A stretch of DNA of 64,000 bases from Gordonia rubripertincta (GCF_038024875.1 NZ_CP136136.1:2418001-2482000), one strand, 5' to 3'. Counted from the stretch's first letter, positions 43,255-53,908 are shown. Numbers and translations are program-made. Notes: generated by a model from the letters alone, not told the origin.

Positions 43255-43828
43255 GGTTCAACAGGTCCTTCCAGATGGGCAGCAGTCGGTCGAGGTATTC
43301 GCGGTCGGCGTCGGGGGATCGCAGGATGCGCGACACCGCGAGGCCGCGTGCGAGTTCGATGGAGAGTTCGAGTTCGGCCGGGGTGTAGCGGTCGCCGAAG
43401 ATCTCGGCGCAACCCACGGCGAGGGCGTCGGAGACCCGCTGCTCGAGCGGGATCAGCGCGGTGCGCAGCCCGACGTCGCAGCGCGCGGCCACCCAGAGTT
43501 CGAGTGCGGCGTCGAACAGCGGCCCGCTGAACGCCTCGATCAGGACCTCGAGTCCCTCGTCGCCGGTGCGCGGACGAGAAAGGATTTCTTCGAGGCGACG
43601 GTCGACGAGGTGTGCGACCGCCGCGACGACCAAGGATTCCCGGGTGGGGAAGTGGTGCAGCAGCGCGCCGCGGGAGACACCCGCGCGCCGGTTGACCTCC
43701 TGGGTGGTGGTGGCCGCATAGCCGACCTCGACCAGCGCGTCGACCGCGGCGTCGAGGACCCGGGTGCGGGTCGCCGCGGTGCGCTCGGCCTGGGTACGCC
43801 GTCGCGGGGTGCTGGTGGGCTCGGTCAC
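43247..43828 (-). CDS. TetR-family transcriptional regulator
   Basis: From GTG 43828 the protein is 193 aa. The N-terminal DNA-binding domain RTRVLDAAVDALVEVGYAAT and TQEVNRRAGVSRGALLHHFP (residues about 20-65) is standard, with a variable ligand domain behind. It leads an operon with the monooxygenase and ChoD-like genes. A near-perfect 22-base palindrome lies 18 bases upstream of the start and is the probable operator, so it most likely represses its own operon until a ligand binds. Confidence 0.93.
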   Translation of the reverse strand: MTEPTSTPRRRTQAERTAATRTRVLDAAVDALVEVGYAATTTQEVNRRAGVSRGALLHHFPTRESLVVAAVAHLVDRRLEEILSRPRTGDEGLEVLIEAFSGPLFDAALELWVAARCDVGLRTALIPLEQRVSDALAVGCAEIFGDRYTPAELELSIELARGLAVSRILRSPDADREYLDRLLPIWKDLLNHG

Positions 43829-43845
43829 AGTGGTGAGCGTAACAC

Positions 43846-43867
43846 ACAAACAGTCCGGACTGCTTGT
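43846..43867. promoter_or_regulatory. Palindromic operator for the TetR regulator
   Basis: The core CAGTCC-GGACTG is a perfect 12-base palindrome; adding one mismatched base on each side and ACAA/TTGT gives 22 bases with a single mismatched pair. It sits in the gap between the TetR operon and the divergent F420-type gene. Confidence 0.75.
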
Positions 43868-43978
43868 AAGTCGTGAACCGGATCGCCTACCCACCCGTTC
43901 TCCGTAAACCCACCCGGCGCGCGGAGGGTGGAAACACGGAAAGGCGGTGGGTTTGCGGGGCGGGGTAGGTTCGACGGC

Positions 43979-44962
43979 ATGCGATTCGGACTCTTCATTC
44001 CCCAGGGCTGGCGGCTTGATCTCGTGGGTATCGACCCGTCGAACCAGTGGGAGGTGATGTCGTCGGTCGCGAACCGCGCCGAATCCGCCGGCTGGGACTC
44101 GGTCTGGGTCTACGACCACTTCCACACCGTCCCGCTGCCGACCGACGAGGCCACGCACGAGGCGTGGACCCTCGTCTCGGCGCTCGCCGCGACGACGAGC
44201 CGCGTCGACATCGGCCAGATGTGCACCGCGATGAGCTACCGCAACCCGATGTATCTGGCGAAGGTCGCGGCCACCGCGGACCTCATCTCCGGCGGACGAG
44301 TGCAGATGGGTATCGGCGGCGGCTGGTACGAGCACGAATGGCGCGCCTACGGGTACGGGTTCCCCTCGGCCGGTGAGCGTCTCGCCCGGCTCGACGAGGG
44401 CGTGCAGATCATGAAGCAGGCGTGGGAGACCGGCCGCGCCACCCTCGACGGCAAGCACTACACCGTCAACGACGCCATCTGTCAGCCGCAGCCGGCCGCG
44501 GGGAGGCTGCCGCTGTGGATCGCCGGTGGCGGCGAGAAGAAGACGCTGCGAATTGCGGCGCAGTTCGCCGACTACACCAACTTCGACGGCACGCCGGAGG
44601 GCTTCGCCCACAAATCATCGGTGCTGCAACAGCATTGCGCCGACCTCGGACGCGACTTCGACGCGATCGTCCGATCGGCGAACTACAACGTCATCCTCGG
44701 CGAGACCGACGCCGACGTGCAGCGCAAGCTCGAGGACCTCGAGGCGCGGCTCGCGAAGATCGTCGGACCCGAAGCGGCATCGGCCAGCATGGGCGCCTTC
44801 CGCGGGATGCCCGCGGTCGGGACACCGGAGACCGTCGCCGAGAACCTCCGCGGACTCGAGGCGGCGGGGATGACCTACGGGATCTACTACTTCCCGACCA
44901 TCGCCCACGATCGCGAGGACCTCGAGCTCTTCGAACAACACGTGGTGCCGGCGCTGCGCTGA
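43979..44962 (+). CDS. LLM-class, probably F420-dependent, oxidoreductase
   Basis: A luciferase-like TIM-barrel enzyme of 327 aa. It begins MRFGLFIPQGWRLDLVGI, followed by AGWDSVWVYDHFHTVPLPTD near residue 40, VDIGQMCTAMSYRNPMYLAK near 77, GRVQMGIGGGWYEHEWRAYG near 107 and LPLWIAGGGEKKTLRIAAQF near 178. The group in actinobacteria mostly uses F420. ATG 43979 was chosen because family homology starts there. It is divergent from the TetR operon, and the palindromic operator lies between, so it may belong to the same regulon. Confidence 0.88.
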   Translation: MRFGLFIPQGWRLDLVGIDPSNQWEVMSSVANRAESAGWDSVWVYDHFHTVPLPTDEATHEAWTLVSALAATTSRVDIGQMCTAMSYRNPMYLAKVAATADLISGGRVQMGIGGGWYEHEWRAYGYGFPSAGERLARLDEGVQIMKQAWETGRATLDGKHYTVNDAICQPQPAAGRLPLWIAGGGEKKTLRIAAQFADYTNFDGTPEGFAHKSSVLQQHCADLGRDFDAIVRSANYNVILGETDADVQRKLEDLEARLAKIVGPEAASASMGAFRGMPAVGTPETVAENLRGLEAAGMTYGIYYFPTIAHDREDLELFEQHVVPALR

Positions 44963-45004
44963 GGGAGCGAGGTAGTCGTCGCCGGCGTTACTCGAGTCGC
45001 AGGG

Positions 45005-46171
<1,167 letters not shown>

Positions 46172-46272
46172 GCGTCCAGGGTGGCACACCGGTCCCGGGG
46201 TGGAACCGGGACTCGGTCGGAGCTGCCCGATTCCCGCGTTTTGCAACGTCGTTGCAGCGTACGATCCCTCGC

Positions 46273-46827
46273 ATGACAGCGCCGGAAGTGGTTCACCAGC
46301 ACGGTCGCGCGGTAGGTGTGGTCGCCGCGATCGTGGCGTGTGCGGCGCTGTTCGTCCTGGATGCGTGTTCCTCGGTCGACCGCGTGACCAACAACGTCTC
46401 GAAGCCGACCGACGTGGCGATCGGGCAGTGCGTGCAGGTCAGGTCGGCCGACGGCGACCAGGCGAACGTCGAGGCGACGAAGGCCAAGTGTGACGCCGAC
46501 GGGATGACCTTCATCGCGTCGCAGGTCGTTCCCGGTGAGTGTGACGCGTTCGAGAACTATCTGACCTTCCCGGACACCTCTGACCGCCTGTGTCTGATGC
46601 CGAACTTCGTCCAGGGCCAGTGCTACGAGATCCCGCAGTCGGCGGGAGGGTCGCTGGTCGACTTCAAACAAGTCGACTGCACCGCCGAAGCGGGCGCCGA
46701 GTCCGTGGTCTACCGCGTCGAAACGGTCGGTGACGGGTCGATGGAATGTGCCGAAAACCAGGTCAAGGCCACCTACGAGAAGCCGGAACCGCGCGTGTTC
46801 TGCCTGGCGTCACTGTCGGGTGCCTGA
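46273..46827 (+). CDS. Lipoprotein made of a kinase-sensor-like Cys-rich domain
   Basis: A 184-aa predicted lipoprotein: the leader VGVVAAIVACAALFVLDAC ends in a lipobox-like LDAC. The mature domain has the pattern VAIGQCVQV, KCDADGMTFIASQVVPGECD, LTFPDTSDRLCLMPNFVQGQ, CYEIPQSAGGSLVDFKQVDC and VFCLASL. The same pattern makes up the extracytoplasmic end of the Ser/Thr kinase encoded 130 bases downstream on the same strand. It may share the kinase's ligand or pair with it at the surface. ATG 46273; the alternative upstream start would bury the leader. Confidence 0.8.
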   Translation: MTAPEVVHQHGRAVGVVAAIVACAALFVLDACSSVDRVTNNVSKPTDVAIGQCVQVRSADGDQANVEATKAKCDADGMTFIASQVVPGECDAFENYLTFPDTSDRLCLMPNFVQGQCYEIPQSAGGSLVDFKQVDCTAEAGAESVVYRVETVGDGSMECAENQVKATYEKPEPRVFCLASLSGA

Positions 46828-46959
46828 CACCGTCGCGCTCGGAAGCAGGCCACCCCTGGGTGGTTGGAGTTGAGCGACGCGAGGACACGTTGTGGTCGCC
46901 GCGCACGATCCGGAGGTGCAGACTGAGCGAACCTGCCCGGAGGAGGATAAGGAGGAGCG

Positions 46960-48654
46960 ATGCCGCGGAATCCCGGCGAACACTTCGCCGGCTACACGAT
47001 CATCCGACTCATCGGCCGCGGCGGAATGGGCGAGATCTACCTGGCCCGGCACCCGCATCTGCCGCGCAACGAGGCACTGAAGGTCCTGCCCGCGGAACTC
47101 AGCCGCGACCCGATGTACCGGCAGCGGTTCGTCAAAGAGGCCGAACACGCCTCGAGCGTCGTGCACCCGTCGATCGTCACGATTTTCAACTCCGGCGAGT
47201 ACGACGGCCATCTGTGGATCGCAATGGAGTTCATCGACGGCATCGACGCACTCGAACTGCTGCGGAAGACGCCGCAGGGCCTCGACCCCCAGACGGTCAT
47301 CGCCGTCGTCCGATCCGTCGGCGCCGCCCTCGACCGTGCCCACGCCACCGGCCTTTTGCACCGTGACGTCAAACCCGCCAACATCCTGCTCCAGGGCCTC
47401 GACGGTTCGGAACCGCGAGTGTTGCTCGCGGACTTCGGGATCGCGAAGTCCGAACAGGACGTCAGCCACCTGACGTCGACCAACGTCTTTCTCGGCACCG
47501 TGGCGTACGCGGCGCCGGAGCAGCTACTGGGAGATCCGGTCGACGCCCGCGCCGATCAATACGCGCTGGCCGCCACTGTTTTCGAACTCCTCACCGGACG
47601 GCCCCCGTTCCAGGGCGCGAGCACGGCGTCGATCATCGCCCACCATCTGCAGTCGATGCCGCCGCGACTGTCGAGCCTGCGTCCCGGGATCTCACCCGCC
47701 GCCGACGCGGTGTTCAGCCGCGCACTCGCCAAAGAGCCCGATCGTCGCTACCCGTCGTGCCGCGAGTTCGGTGTCGAGCTCGAACGTGCACTGACCGCGC
47801 CCCAACCGGCGCCGCGGGGTGCCCCCTATCACCAGCCGGCAGCCAACCCACCGCCGCGACCGTCGCAACCCCCGCAGTCGCCGCATGGGGGCCGGCCGTC
47901 GTATGCGGCCTCTTCGCCCGGGTCACCGGGCTATCCGCTCGGACAACCCCCGCCGGGGACGTATCCCGGCGGCTACCAGGGATATCCGTCGCAACCCGGC
48001 CACCCGACGCCGTCGTCCGAGAAGAAGGGCTCGGGGGTTCTGGTCGCGCTCGGTGCGGTGGCGCTGGTCCTCGTGCTCGCGATCGTGGCCGGCGTCGTCT
48101 ACGTGGCGACCAAGGTGTCGTCGACGCCCGACGCTTCGGGGACGTCGACCACCGCGTCGGCGCCGGCGGCGACCACCCCGAGTCGGGGTCCCGCGGCGCG
48201 AACGACCGATTCGACGCCACTGTCGGTGACGGGTCCCGACGACGTGCAGGTCGGCGAGTGCGTCAACATCGCCATGCAGGCCGGGTCGTCGACGACGGTG
48301 CTGGCGTCGAAGGTGGACTGCGAATCGTCAGGCCTGAACTTCTACACCGCGTCGATCATCCCCACTGCGACTGCCTGTGTCAGCGAACAGAATTCGACGC
48401 TGACCTTCCCGAACAGCTCCCGGAAGCTGTGCCTCACCCCGAACTTCTACGAGGGACTCTGCTACCTGATCCCGAAGGAGGACGGGTCGCTGGCCGACTA
48501 CCGCGAGGTCCCGTGCACGAGTGCACCCGCGTTGCGGACGGTGCTCGCGCAGGTGACCAGGCGAGGCGCGTCGACCGTCACCTGCGCTGCCGGCGAGGCC
48601 CGCTGGACGTTCCTCCAGCCCGAGTCGATCGGGTACTGCCTGATGGAGGTGTGA
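46960..48654 (+). CDS. Transmembrane Ser/Thr protein kinase with Cys-rich sensor domain
   Basis: A PknB-type receptor kinase of 564 aa. The catalytic domain begins at residue 10: Gly-loop IGRGGMGE (18-25), Lys41 in EALKVL, HRDVKPAN (Asp136), DFG (158-160), the activation loop with Ser/Thr residues, and APEQL. A Pro/Gly/Ser-rich linker (about 275-350) leads to one membrane helix (VLVALGAVALVLVLAIVAGV). The outer domain from about 425 holds six Cys in the same order as the upstream lipoprotein. ATG 46960 follows GGAGGA. Likely cotranscribed with the lipoprotein. Confidence 0.95.
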   Translation: MPRNPGEHFAGYTIIRLIGRGGMGEIYLARHPHLPRNEALKVLPAELSRDPMYRQRFVKEAEHASSVVHPSIVTIFNSGEYDGHLWIAMEFIDGIDALELLRKTPQGLDPQTVIAVVRSVGAALDRAHATGLLHRDVKPANILLQGLDGSEPRVLLADFGIAKSEQDVSHLTSTNVFLGTVAYAAPEQLLGDPVDARADQYALAATVFELLTGRPPFQGASTASIIAHHLQSMPPRLSSLRPGISPAADAVFSRALAKEPDRRYPSCREFGVELERALTAPQPAPRGAPYHQPAANPPPRPSQPPQSPHGGRPSYAASSPGSPGYPLGQPPPGTYPGGYQGYPSQPGHPTPSSEKKGSGVLVALGAVALVLVLAIVAGVVYVATKVSSTPDASGTSTTASAPAATTPSRGPAARTTDSTPLSVTGPDDVQVGECVNIAMQAGSSTTVLASKVDCESSGLNFYTASIIPTATACVSEQNSTLTFPNSSRKLCLTPNFYEGLCYLIPKEDGSLADYREVPCTSAPALRTVLAQVTRRGASTVTCAAGEARWTFLQPESIGYCLMEV

Positions 48655-48661
48655 AGAGTGC

Positions 48662-50341
48662 TCAGTCCGCCGAGGTGGGGTCCCCGATGGTCGGGCCCAG
48701 GAGGTCGTCGGCGTCGGTGATGCGGTAGGCGTAACCCTGCTCGGCGAGGAACCGCTGCCGGTGGGCGGCGTAGTCGGCGTCGAGGGTGTCGCGCGAGACG
48801 ACCGAGTAGAAATGGGCCTGACCGCCATCATGTTTCGGCCGCAGCAGGCGACCGAGGCGCTGGGCCTCCTCCTGGCGCGAACCGAAGGTGCCCGACACCT
48901 GGACGGCGACGGATGCCTCCGGAAGGTCGATGGAGAAGTTGGCGACCTTCGACACGACGAGGGTCTGCAGCTCGCCGGACCGGAAGCGGTCGAACAGGAT
49001 CTCGCGCTCCTTGTTCTTCGTCGACCCCTGGATGACCGGGCAGTCGAGTTCGCGGCCGAGCTCCTCGAGCTGGTCGATGTAGGCGCCGATGACCAGCGTC
49101 TGCTGACCCTGGTGCTTGTTCAGGATCGCCTTCACCACGTTGACCTTGGTGTGCGCGGTGGAGCAGAGCTTGTACTTCTCCTCCGGCTCGGCGACCGCGT
49201 ACTGCAGGCGCTCCTCGTCGGTGAGGGTCACACGGACCTCGATGCACTCGGCCGGTGCGATCCAACCCTGTGCCTCGATGTCCTTCCACGGGGCGTCGTA
49301 CCGCTTGGGGCCGATGAGCGAGAAGACGTCACCCTCGCGGCCGTCCTCGCGGACGAGCGTCGCGGTGAGGCCGAGGCGTCGTCGTGACTGTAGATCGGCG
49401 GTCATCCGGAAGACCGGTGCGGGCAGCAGGTGCACCTCGTCGTAGATGATCAGGCCCCAGTCGCGGGAGTCGAAGAGATCGAGATTCCGGTACTCGCCCT
49501 TCGACTTTCGCGTCATGACCTGATAGGTCGCGATGGTGACCGGGCGGATCTCCTTGCGTTCGCCGGAGTACTCGCCGATCTCCTCCTCGGTCAGCGTGGT
49601 GCGCGCGATGAGCTCGCGCTTCCACTGCCGGCCGGCGACGGTGTTGGTGACCAAGATCAGGGTGGTGGCACCGGCCTTGGCCATCGCGGCCGCGCCGACC
49701 ATCGTCTTGCCCGCACCACACGGCAGCACGACGACGCCGGAACCGCCCGCCCAGAACGAGTCGGCCGCCATCTCCTGGTAGTCGCGCAGGTGCCAGTCGC
49801 CCTGGTCCAGGTCGATGGGGTGCGCCTCGCCGTCGACGTACCCGGCGAGGTCCTCGGCCGGCCAGCCGACCTTCAGCAGCACCTGCTTGAGGCGACCGCG
49901 CTCGGACGGATGCACGATGACGGTGTCGTCGTCGATCTGTGCACCGAGCATCGGGGCGACCTTCTTGTGCCGCATGACCTCGAGCAGCACGGCACGGTCG
50001 AGGCTGACGAGGGTCAGTCCGTGTGCGGGATGCTTGACCAGCTGCAGCCGGCCGAAGCGGCCCATCGTGTCGACGACGTCCATCAGCAGCGGCTGGGGGA
50101 CGGCGTAGCGCGAGTAGGTGACCAGCGCGTCGACGACCTGTTCGGCGTCGTGACCGGCGGCGCGGGCGTTCCACAGCGCGAGCGGGGTGACCCGGTAGGT
50201 GTGGACGTGCTCGGGGGCACGTTCGAGTTCGGCGAAAGGTGCGATCGCCTGACGAGCCGCCTGCGCGTCGGGGTGGTCGACCTCGAGCAGCAGGGTCTTG
50301 TCGGATTGCACGATCAGGGGTCCATCGGTCACCCGCTCCAT
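48662..50341 (-). CDS. XPB/Ssl2-type DNA repair helicase
   Basis: A 3'-5' DNA helicase of superfamily 2, similar to archaeal/eukaryotic XPB and the mycobacterial Rv0861c protein. The N-terminal damage-recognition domain is followed by helicase domain 1 at about residue 190: Q-like DWHLRDYQEMAAD, Walker A VVLPCGAGKTMVGAA, Walker B as IIYDEVHLLPA, and TAT in LGLTATLVREDG. The RED motif characteristic of XPB fits REDGRE. Domain 2 has SKVANFSIDLPEASVAVQVS and QRLGRLLRPK. Full length, 559 aa. It lies on the same strand as the helicase-associated protein 3 kb away. Confidence 0.95.
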   Translation of the reverse strand: MERVTDGPLIVQSDKTLLLEVDHPDAQAARQAIAPFAELERAPEHVHTYRVTPLALWNARAAGHDAEQVVDALVTYSRYAVPQPLLMDVVDTMGRFGRLQLVKHPAHGLTLVSLDRAVLLEVMRHKKVAPMLGAQIDDDTVIVHPSERGRLKQVLLKVGWPAEDLAGYVDGEAHPIDLDQGDWHLRDYQEMAADSFWAGGSGVVVLPCGAGKTMVGAAAMAKAGATTLILVTNTVAGRQWKRELIARTTLTEEEIGEYSGERKEIRPVTIATYQVMTRKSKGEYRNLDLFDSRDWGLIIYDEVHLLPAPVFRMTADLQSRRRLGLTATLVREDGREGDVFSLIGPKRYDAPWKDIEAQGWIAPAECIEVRVTLTDEERLQYAVAEPEEKYKLCSTAHTKVNVVKAILNKHQGQQTLVIGAYIDQLEELGRELDCPVIQGSTKNKEREILFDRFRSGELQTLVVSKVANFSIDLPEASVAVQVSGTFGSRQEEAQRLGRLLRPKHDGGQAHFYSVVSRDTLDADYAAHRQRFLAEQGYAYRITDADDLLGPTIGDPTSAD

Positions 50342-50387
50342 TGTCCAGATAGGAGCGCCGATTGTCAGCGACGGGCCTGTTTGTGGT

Positions 50388-51305
50388 TCAGAACACGGGG
50401 AGGCCGAGTCGGCGGCGCACCCTCAGGTCGACGATGTTCAGTCGGAAGATGCCGCGCAGCAGGGGCGCCACCACCGGGTCGACGACGCGCAGCGCGGAGA
50501 GCATCGCCTGGTAGCGGCGGGCGTCGTCGTCGGTCCACGTCCAGCCCATCATGGAACGGAACTCCGGCGGCAGGCCGGCGTTGATGGCGTAGGTGAGGAA
50601 TCCGCCGAGGGTCTTGTGGGCGAGGGTGCCGACGACACCGGCGCGGAACTCGAGGAACGAGAGGTCGGCGAGGCTGCTCAGTTCCTGCCGCACGGGCTCG
50701 TCGATCCGCAGTTCGGCCAGCTGGCTGTTCCAGTAGACGAGGAGTGCGTCGTAGGTGGCCGGCCACTTGTCCCGAGGGACGTTGAGTGCGGTGCCGAGCG
50801 GATGTGCGTCGTCCAAGACCATCTGCCGTTCCGCGTCGGAGAGTGGACCGTAGATCAGTTCGTACTGGTCGATGAAGTACTTGAGCAGGCATACCGCAAC
50901 CCACAGCTGCAGGCGCGAGTCGTTGGCGCTGTAGCGCACCGGGCTGGTCTCGGTCGAGTAGACCTGGTCGTGGACGCGGCCGACGCAGTTGTGGATGTAC
51001 TCCTTGTCGGAGTCGCTTCCCATCAGTGCGACGGCCAGGTAGGTGCCGGTCGTGCGGGCCCGCTTGACCGGACGCTTGATGGCGTTGCCCTGTGGAACGC
51101 GGCTTTCGTGGACGCCGTACCCGACCTTCGGGTTCGCCAACTGCATGATCACGTTCGCGACCGACAGCGTCGGGCCGATGACGGTGACGAGGTCGGCGGG
51201 ACGTTTCACGCGGCGGCGCCGTGCCGGCGGTGTCATGCGCTGGACGAGGTCGTGCTGATAGGTGTCGGGCACGTCGGCGGAGGCGAGGGGGCGTACAGCG
51301 GTCAT
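50388..51305 (-). CDS. Oxygenase of the MpaB/Lcp (DUF2236) family
   Basis: A 305-aa heme-type oxygenase-like protein. Recognisable stretches are VANVIMQLANPKVGYGVHES near residue 48, TGTYLAVALMGSDSDKEYIH near 85, GRVHDQVYST near 107 with the likely heme-region His, and WVAVCLLKYFIDQYELIYGP near 132. Family members include fungal MpaB and the rubber-cleaving Lcp of Gordonia; this one is shorter than Lcp and lacks an export signal, so it is probably not a rubber oxygenase. It lies between the two helicase-type genes. Confidence 0.8.
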   Translation of the reverse strand: MTAVRPLASADVPDTYQHDLVQRMTPPARRRRVKRPADLVTVIGPTLSVANVIMQLANPKVGYGVHESRVPQGNAIKRPVKRARTTGTYLAVALMGSDSDKEYIHNCVGRVHDQVYSTETSPVRYSANDSRLQLWVAVCLLKYFIDQYELIYGPLSDAERQMVLDDAHPLGTALNVPRDKWPATYDALLVYWNSQLAELRIDEPVRQELSSLADLSFLEFRAGVVGTLAHKTLGGFLTYAINAGLPPEFRSMMGWTWTDDDARRYQAMLSALRVVDPVVAPLLRGIFRLNIVDLRVRRRLGLPVF

Positions 51306-51415
51306 GACGAGCCAGCTTTCCTCGGCGCGGAGTACTCGCGAGCCTACCAAGATTGTGAGACGGATGTCACAGGTCGTGTCATTGCGGAGGTGATCCCGAC
51401 TGCCGAACCTCAACT

Positions 51416-51449
51416 CGACCGGCAGACGTCGATCGAGGTCTGCCGGTCG
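51416..51449 (-). terminator. Terminator-like hairpin downstream of the helicase-associated gene
   Basis: CGACCGGCAGAC pairs with GTCTGCCGGTCG (12 bp perfect) around a ten-base loop. It lies 56 bases past the stop of the minus-strand gene ending at 51505. No clear U-tract. Confidence 0.65.
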
Positions 51450-51504
51450 GGTTGAAGTCGACCGGTGGTTGGTCAGGCAGCGGGGGAGGATCGGCCCTCG
51501 GAGG

Positions 51505-53856
51505 CTAGGCGTCGAGGAGTTCGACGCTGGTCAGGCGGTGCAGCGAGAACCGCTGCTCGGTGTCGGAGCCCTCTTCGACGGCGACCAGCTGCCCGGCACC
51601 GAGCACCTTCGGGGTCACTACGTGACGGCTGGCCGATCCCTGGGCGTCGACGTAGCCGACGCGGAGCCGGCGGTTGGCGCGCAGGGCGAGCTGGATGAGT
51701 GCGGTCGCCGACTCGCCGCTGCCGGTGGCGCGGACGGGCGTCGTAGACGTCGAGGTGGTGCGGACCGGGGTGGCCGCGGCGGCGCGGTCGGTGGAGCGGA
51801 TGCGGCCGACCACCGAGCGGAGCTGATCTTCCGACGGCGCGCTGCGACGCGGCTGGGCCTGACGGCGGGCCCGCGAGACGGTGACGCGGCTGCCGCGTTC
51901 GCGGAGGTCGACGACGGCGCCTGTCGAATCCTCACCTGCGGGAGCGAAACCCGCGGCGCGTAGTTGATCGATCACCTCGCGCACCTCGGAGGGTGAGATC
52001 GCCACGGTCGGGGCGAGTGCCCGCAGCGCAAGTGGCTCGGCGGCCGGACTGCGCAGCACCGCGGCCAGGACCGTCGGATCCTCGCAGCGGATGAACGCAG
52101 ACGCCACGCCGACGCGGAGCTGCCCGTGTTTCCGGGCGACGTCCTCGATGAGATACGAGAGCGACTGCGGCACCGGTGTTCTCGAGTGCGTGGTGAACAT
52201 CGACAGCAGCTCGTTGCTGCTCCGCCCGGCGTCGAGTGCGCGTCGCACGCTCTCCGGCGTGATCCGGTAGACCGACGCCGCGCCACCGGATTCGAGGTCG
52301 GCGACGAGCTCGACCTGCTCCGCGAGTTCCGGCGTCATCGGGCCCGGCACGGTGAGGGTGAGGTCGGCCTGGGTGAGGAAGTGGTCCACCGGCTCGGGCA
52401 GCACGGCGCGCATCGCGGCCAAGACCGCCGCATCGGCGTCGGCGGGATCGGCATCGGCAGGCGGTTCGACGGTGTACGCCCGGCCGACGGTGGTCAGCGC
52501 ATCGTGGGCGACCAATCCGATTTCGCGTGCCTCGCGCAGGGTTTCGGCGACGAGCCGCTTGCTGAAGCGGCGGATCTGGCGGGGACGGTGCCAGTGCAGG
52601 TTCGCCAGCACCGCGTCGGGTGTCACCGCGACCGCGGGGTCGGCGTGGGCCAGCGTCGACAGGATGAGTTGCCGTTGGATCGGTGCGTAGGCGTCGTGGA
52701 GCTCGGCGGACAGAGTGGCCATCGCATTTCCGTCACGGTCGGGGTCGCCGACCTGCCAGGCGCGTCGGGGCATGTGTAGCCAGGCGTCGGCCAGGGACAA
52801 CCACTGACGCTCGCGCGGCTGGTGTAGCCAGGTGTCCGCGGTCGAGGTCGGCGCGAAGGATTGTTCGCCGGAATCGTTGGGCGGCGGCGGTTCCGGGAAC
52901 CCGGCGTCGATGATCCGCAGGTAGCCGGCGAGCTCGATCAGGAACGCGACGCGCTGCGTCTCGATGCCGGAGAGCTTCGACAGGCGTCGGAGTTCGCGGA
53001 CGCCGAGCGCCCCCGACCGCAGGACGGTTGCGGGGGTGGCGCCGAGGATGTTGATCAGCGAGGTGAGGTGACGGATGAGTTCGAGTGCCTCGCCGCCCGC
53101 GGCGGCGTCGACCGCCTTGGCCGGGAAACGTGGCTTGAGGCCGGCCTCGTGCAGCGGTGGGGGAGTGAGATCGTCGGTGCGCCAGGCCGGTTCGTCGCGG
53201 ATCACCGCGCCGACCATGGGTGGGAGTTCGACGGTCTGATTGTCGACGCGGGCCAGGAGGCCGGACGAGATCAGTTGTGCGACAGGTGTGCTCGGGTCGG
53301 CGTCGGGGTCGGCGTCGCGGCTGCGGCCCAGGGCGGGGCCGCGGGCGAGGGTCTCCAGGAGTTCTTTCGGCCGCTCGTCGAGGGCGGCGACCATCGCGGC
53401 GATCTCCTCGCCGCTCCGGCCCGCGAGCGGTCCGGTGAGATGTGGTGACCGCCAGGGCATCGCGGAGTCGACGTGCTCGCCGGAGCAGAGGGAGGACTTG
53501 TTGCCCCACAGGATCGCGCGGCGTCGAAGGAGATCGATGCGGGCGCGGACGTCCGCGGCGGCGGCCCGCCCGGCCAGTGACTGGACGATCTTGGTCTCCG
53601 ACGGGCGCTTGGTCTTCGTGGCCGTGCGGCTCCCCAGAGCGATGGCCTGCTCCAGGACGGCGACCGACAAGACGTCGAGATCCTCACCGGCCAGCGCCAA
53701 CGACGCCGCGGACAGCGCGCGCTGCGCCAGCACCCGGGTGCCCTGAGGGGTGGGGGAGGCGAGGTCGGGGCGTTCGACCAGCAGCTCGGTGAGCTCGTCG
53801 TCGGAACGCGCGGCCAACTCCTGGGCCAGGCCGGCGTGCTGGTCATCCGAACTCAT
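51505..53856 (-). CDS. Helicase-associated (XPB N-terminal-like) protein
   Basis: A 783-aa protein of the kind annotated as helicase C-terminal or XPB/Ssl2-like in mycobacteria (Rv0862c). The N-terminal helical region has ELAARSDDELTELLVERPDL and LAGRSGEEIAAMVAALDERP; the middle has ILGATPATVLRSGALGVREL and further winged-helix-like text; near 560 PESVRRALDAGRSSNELLSM and YLIEDVARKHGQLRVG match the XPB-like domain. The final 75 residues (LIQLALRANRRLRVGYVDAQ) look WYL-like. No Walker motifs are present. ATG 53856. It probably works with the XPB helicase or in transcription/repair. Confidence 0.85.
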   Translation of the reverse strand: MSSDDQHAGLAQELAARSDDELTELLVERPDLASPTPQGTRVLAQRALSAASLALAGEDLDVLSVAVLEQAIALGSRTATKTKRPSETKIVQSLAGRAAAADVRARIDLLRRRAILWGNKSSLCSGEHVDSAMPWRSPHLTGPLAGRSGEEIAAMVAALDERPKELLETLARGPALGRSRDADPDADPSTPVAQLISSGLLARVDNQTVELPPMVGAVIRDEPAWRTDDLTPPPLHEAGLKPRFPAKAVDAAAGGEALELIRHLTSLINILGATPATVLRSGALGVRELRRLSKLSGIETQRVAFLIELAGYLRIIDAGFPEPPPPNDSGEQSFAPTSTADTWLHQPRERQWLSLADAWLHMPRRAWQVGDPDRDGNAMATLSAELHDAYAPIQRQLILSTLAHADPAVAVTPDAVLANLHWHRPRQIRRFSKRLVAETLREAREIGLVAHDALTTVGRAYTVEPPADADPADADAAVLAAMRAVLPEPVDHFLTQADLTLTVPGPMTPELAEQVELVADLESGGAASVYRITPESVRRALDAGRSSNELLSMFTTHSRTPVPQSLSYLIEDVARKHGQLRVGVASAFIRCEDPTVLAAVLRSPAAEPLALRALAPTVAISPSEVREVIDQLRAAGFAPAGEDSTGAVVDLRERGSRVTVSRARRQAQPRRSAPSEDQLRSVVGRIRSTDRAAAATPVRTTSTSTTPVRATGSGESATALIQLALRANRRLRVGYVDAQGSASRHVVTPKVLGAGQLVAVEEGSDTEQRFSLHRLTSVELLDA

Positions 53857-53908
53857 TCGATCGACTTTACCGGTCGGTGTGTGATCGCCACCTCCGGTGC
53901 AGTAGCCC

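Noticed and set aside
50388..51305. Rubber oxygenase Lcp, known from Gordonia
   Set aside because: The protein is about 100 residues too short and has no export signal; only the wider DUF2236 family is supported.
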